A DNA stretch of 64,000 nucleotides from Hemibagrus wyckioides (lineage: Eukaryota > Chordata > Actinopteri > Siluriformes > Bagridae), in NCBI RefSeq assembly GCF_019097595.1, contig NC_080714.1, positions 5,870,759-5,934,758 on the forward strand, written 5' to 3'. Below the pieces are notes generated by a model. That model ran no database searches and was not told the DNA's origin. It saw nothing but the letters and a program-made list of their open reading frames with translations. Below, piece after piece: positions 61,699 through 64,000 of the stretch (its first letter is position 1; each line of letters begins with the position of its first letter). The position numbers were made by a program, and so were the translations under genes.

Positions 61699-62884
61699 AT
61701 AAAATTGACATGCATAAGTTTTTACCCTCTTGAATGATTCCATATTTCGTAACCTAACCCTGATTGTTACTTTGTCTGCATTCTTTCTTTAAGATGCTGA
61801 TTGATGAGGAATGTTCTCTAACAAACTCCAAGGTCTTTGCTATATTTATGCCGAGTTCAAGTGCACAATAATTTAAGAATTAATTTTAAAGCAAATTTAA
61901 AGCGATCAGAACTTTTTTTTACACACAAAACTTTACGATTAATGATGATTTTATGTAAATTCATGACATATATTCTGAATTAATCCATTAATTCATTTTA
62001 CTTCGATTTGAATTCTGCAGAATCATTAAAAAGGTTCAAGGTGGGATCTAATATGCATAATTCTTCTCCAAGGTACCGTATGCGCATCTCTGATTAAGGC
62101 CATAGCTTTCCCCGACAACTAATGATCATCAGGGAGATGCAGAAGGATCCGTTTGGCTTTGTACTGTACAACAGAAGAGTCTTTAAATAGGCTGGAACAC
62201 ACAGCTGAACTACCTGACCTCTGTGGAGCTTTTTCAGCATGGAAGTGCAACAAGGAACAACCCACTGCATGCCCATTATCTTAATATCAGAGCTTTTCTG
62301 TGGGTGGAGATGATCGTTTTACTTCTGCCTCTGGCACTTTTATCACAAGGTTACCCGAGCCTTTGTTAAGAAACTCATCATTTTCATATTCGCCTGAGAA
62401 AAGAAAAAATTGCCTTCAACTCAGTCCCATAATAAACACAACTGGCGATTATTGCTTTCGATAATAACATGCCTAACCTAATAAAAAGGCTTTAAATAAC
62501 AGAGGGAAAATAAAATCTTTGGACACTCATTACCAAAGCAAGGCTTTCAAGTTAGTATAAAAGTGCCAAGTATCGAACCCTTGAAAAATGTCAGCTTCTC
62601 CCAACTGTAGCCTTTTAGTTTTCTCCCGTCAGCCGCTGAGAATTAATGACATGGTGGCATTGGATGAGGAGCGGAAACTAAATCACTCATGTCAGGGTCA
62701 CTCGGCCATCAAGGCCACCTCCACATATGATTAATAAAGTGTGGTAAAATCGTGCACGAAAATTATTCTGTTTTCTTCTCAACTCACTCAAGTGCTTAAT
62801 GTTCTGTGGGAATATATTTTGAATGCCCAGTCAAGACAGAAAATCCTCACATATGTGGGATTTAGACACTTCACATTTCATACA

Positions 62885-62885
<1 letters not shown>
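61699..62885. other. No gene seen
   Basis: Unique-looking non-coding sequence. Confidence 0.45.
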
Positions 62886-62937
<52 letters not shown>

Positions 62938-62990
62938 TTTTTATTATTATTGTGTATTTATTTTATACATGATTCATATTTAACATGATT

Positions 62991-63045
<55 letters not shown>

Positions 63046-63050
63046 TTATT
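62886..63050. repeat. (ATT)n and (TTTA)n microsatellites
   Basis: (ATT)n at 62887-62950 and (TTTA)n at about 62990-63047. Confidence 0.97.
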
Positions 63051-63800
63051 TTATTTAAGTAAGATTCATTTATTTTCAGTTGTAATCTTTTTCTTTTTCT
63101 TTTTTACACACGATTCACCTTGATTTCACATGATTTTGTGTTCCTTTAAATTATTCCTTTATTTTTAGACTCGCATGTGATATATTTTCATAATTCATTT
63201 TTTTCCCATGCATTTTTATCTTACACATGACTATGCACATAAATAATCACAGTTAAAACATATGATTTTTCATTTAAATTCTATTTAATTTCGTCTTAAA
63301 AAGCATCAATCTCTGGTATTTGGTATTCATTTAGGCAGCATGTATTGAACAATACTGCGGCTTGGTGTAAAATTGGTGGCCCCCTTTAGTGCAGTAAACG
63401 TGAGGCCATGTGATTCTCTCAGCAATGAACGGCTCAGTAAATCGATAGAAGGAGTAATGAGTTTGAAACACAAATATCAGTGGGAGATAATGTGATGGTT
63501 ATCAGGGAAGACGCCGCGTGGGAAGATGATAAATCTGGATGGATCAGAGGAACACGGCTCGCGGTGATTAGTGAGATGTTAATTGCGCTCTGTGCTAATG
63601 CTAATGTAAACGAGCGTCGAATTATATTTGTATTGTGTGCGTGTGAGTGCATGTATACATATATAAATTCTAATAAACACCGAAGAGTGTGATTATGAAC
63701 AATGTCCTTTCTGTAGTCATGTACAGTCAGTTGTGTGATGCAGATACAGCATATGTAGAATGTTAGTGTGTGTATTAATTAGGAGGTTGTTGTCGTCTTG
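63051..63800. other. No gene seen
   Basis: AT-rich then mixed non-coding sequence. Confidence 0.45.
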
Positions 63801-63937
63801 CAGTGCCCCTGGAGCAGGGAGGGTTAGGGCCTTGCTCAGGGGCACAGCAATGACAGCTTGGTGGTGCTGGAGCTTTAACCTCAACCTTCCAATGAACAAC
63901 ACAGAGCCTTAGCAACTTGTACTACCACCGACCCCAT
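63801..63937 (-). mobile_element. tRNA-derived SINE, fourth family, partial
   Basis: Plus-strand CAGTGCCCCTGGAGCAGGGA then GGGTTAGGGCCTTGCTCAGG, GCTTGGTGGTGCTGGAGCTT, and AACACAGAGCCTTAGCAACT parallel 59925-60056. The long distal part of the other copy is lacking. Confidence 0.75.
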
Positions 63938-64000
63938 ATTGGTATGATGCTCAAAACAAACATAATAAAAGGTCTCAAACTGAAGTCCTGACCAATATTG

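Overview
This window is vertebrate nuclear DNA, most likely from a ray-finned fish. The evidence is a vertebrate neuropeptide Y receptor gene, several Tc1-like transposon families, tRNA-derived SINEs with an L2-type LINE tail, and very abundant micro- and minisatellites. Bacterial features (operons, Shine-Dalgarno sites, CRISPR) are absent. The SINE and Tc1 mix would fit an otophysan fish such as a catfish, but that is only an inference.

Only two intact protein genes can be supported. One is an intronless receptor of the neuropeptide Y receptor Y1 subfamily (Y4/Y8 type) at 16729-17853 on the minus strand. The other is an apparently complete DD34E Tc1-like transposase at 2315-3340 on the minus strand, inside a transposon of 1248 bp with TA target duplications. 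A second copy of that transposon at 42660-43897 carries a 10-bp deletion and a premature stop.

Layout. 1-4.2 kb: a 31-bp minisatellite, then a 30-bp minisatellite split by the intact Tc1-like element. 5-8.4 kb: a purine tract, a GT/ACGTATG composite array and a pyrimidine tract. 10.9-13.6 kb: a CTCA/CATT-rich array ending in near-identical 64-bp units. 15-19.2 kb: a deleted Tc1-like element, the NPY receptor, and an L2-like LINE remnant. 20-31 kb: dispersed repeats, SINEs, pogo-like and Tc1-like fragments. 33.1-33.8 kb: a foldback element with long inverted arms. 35.9-40.5 kb: dispersed and locally duplicated segments, one copy split by a Tc1-like deletion derivative, plus an AT-rich tandem array. 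42.7-43.9 kb: the broken Tc1-like copy. 44.7-64 kb: SINEs, ATCC/CTAT/GATA/TA microsatellites, a LINE 3' end, and two TIR-bearing pogo-like MITEs.

Apart from the receptor, the contents are products of repeat dynamics: autonomous transposase against deleted passengers, SINEs sharing a LINE-type tail, and replication-slippage arrays. I see no CRISPR, no phage and no gene cluster forming a new multi-gene system. The most unusual structures are the foldback element, a SINE whose tRNA head is tandemly repeated four times, and the intact transposase nested in a minisatellite.
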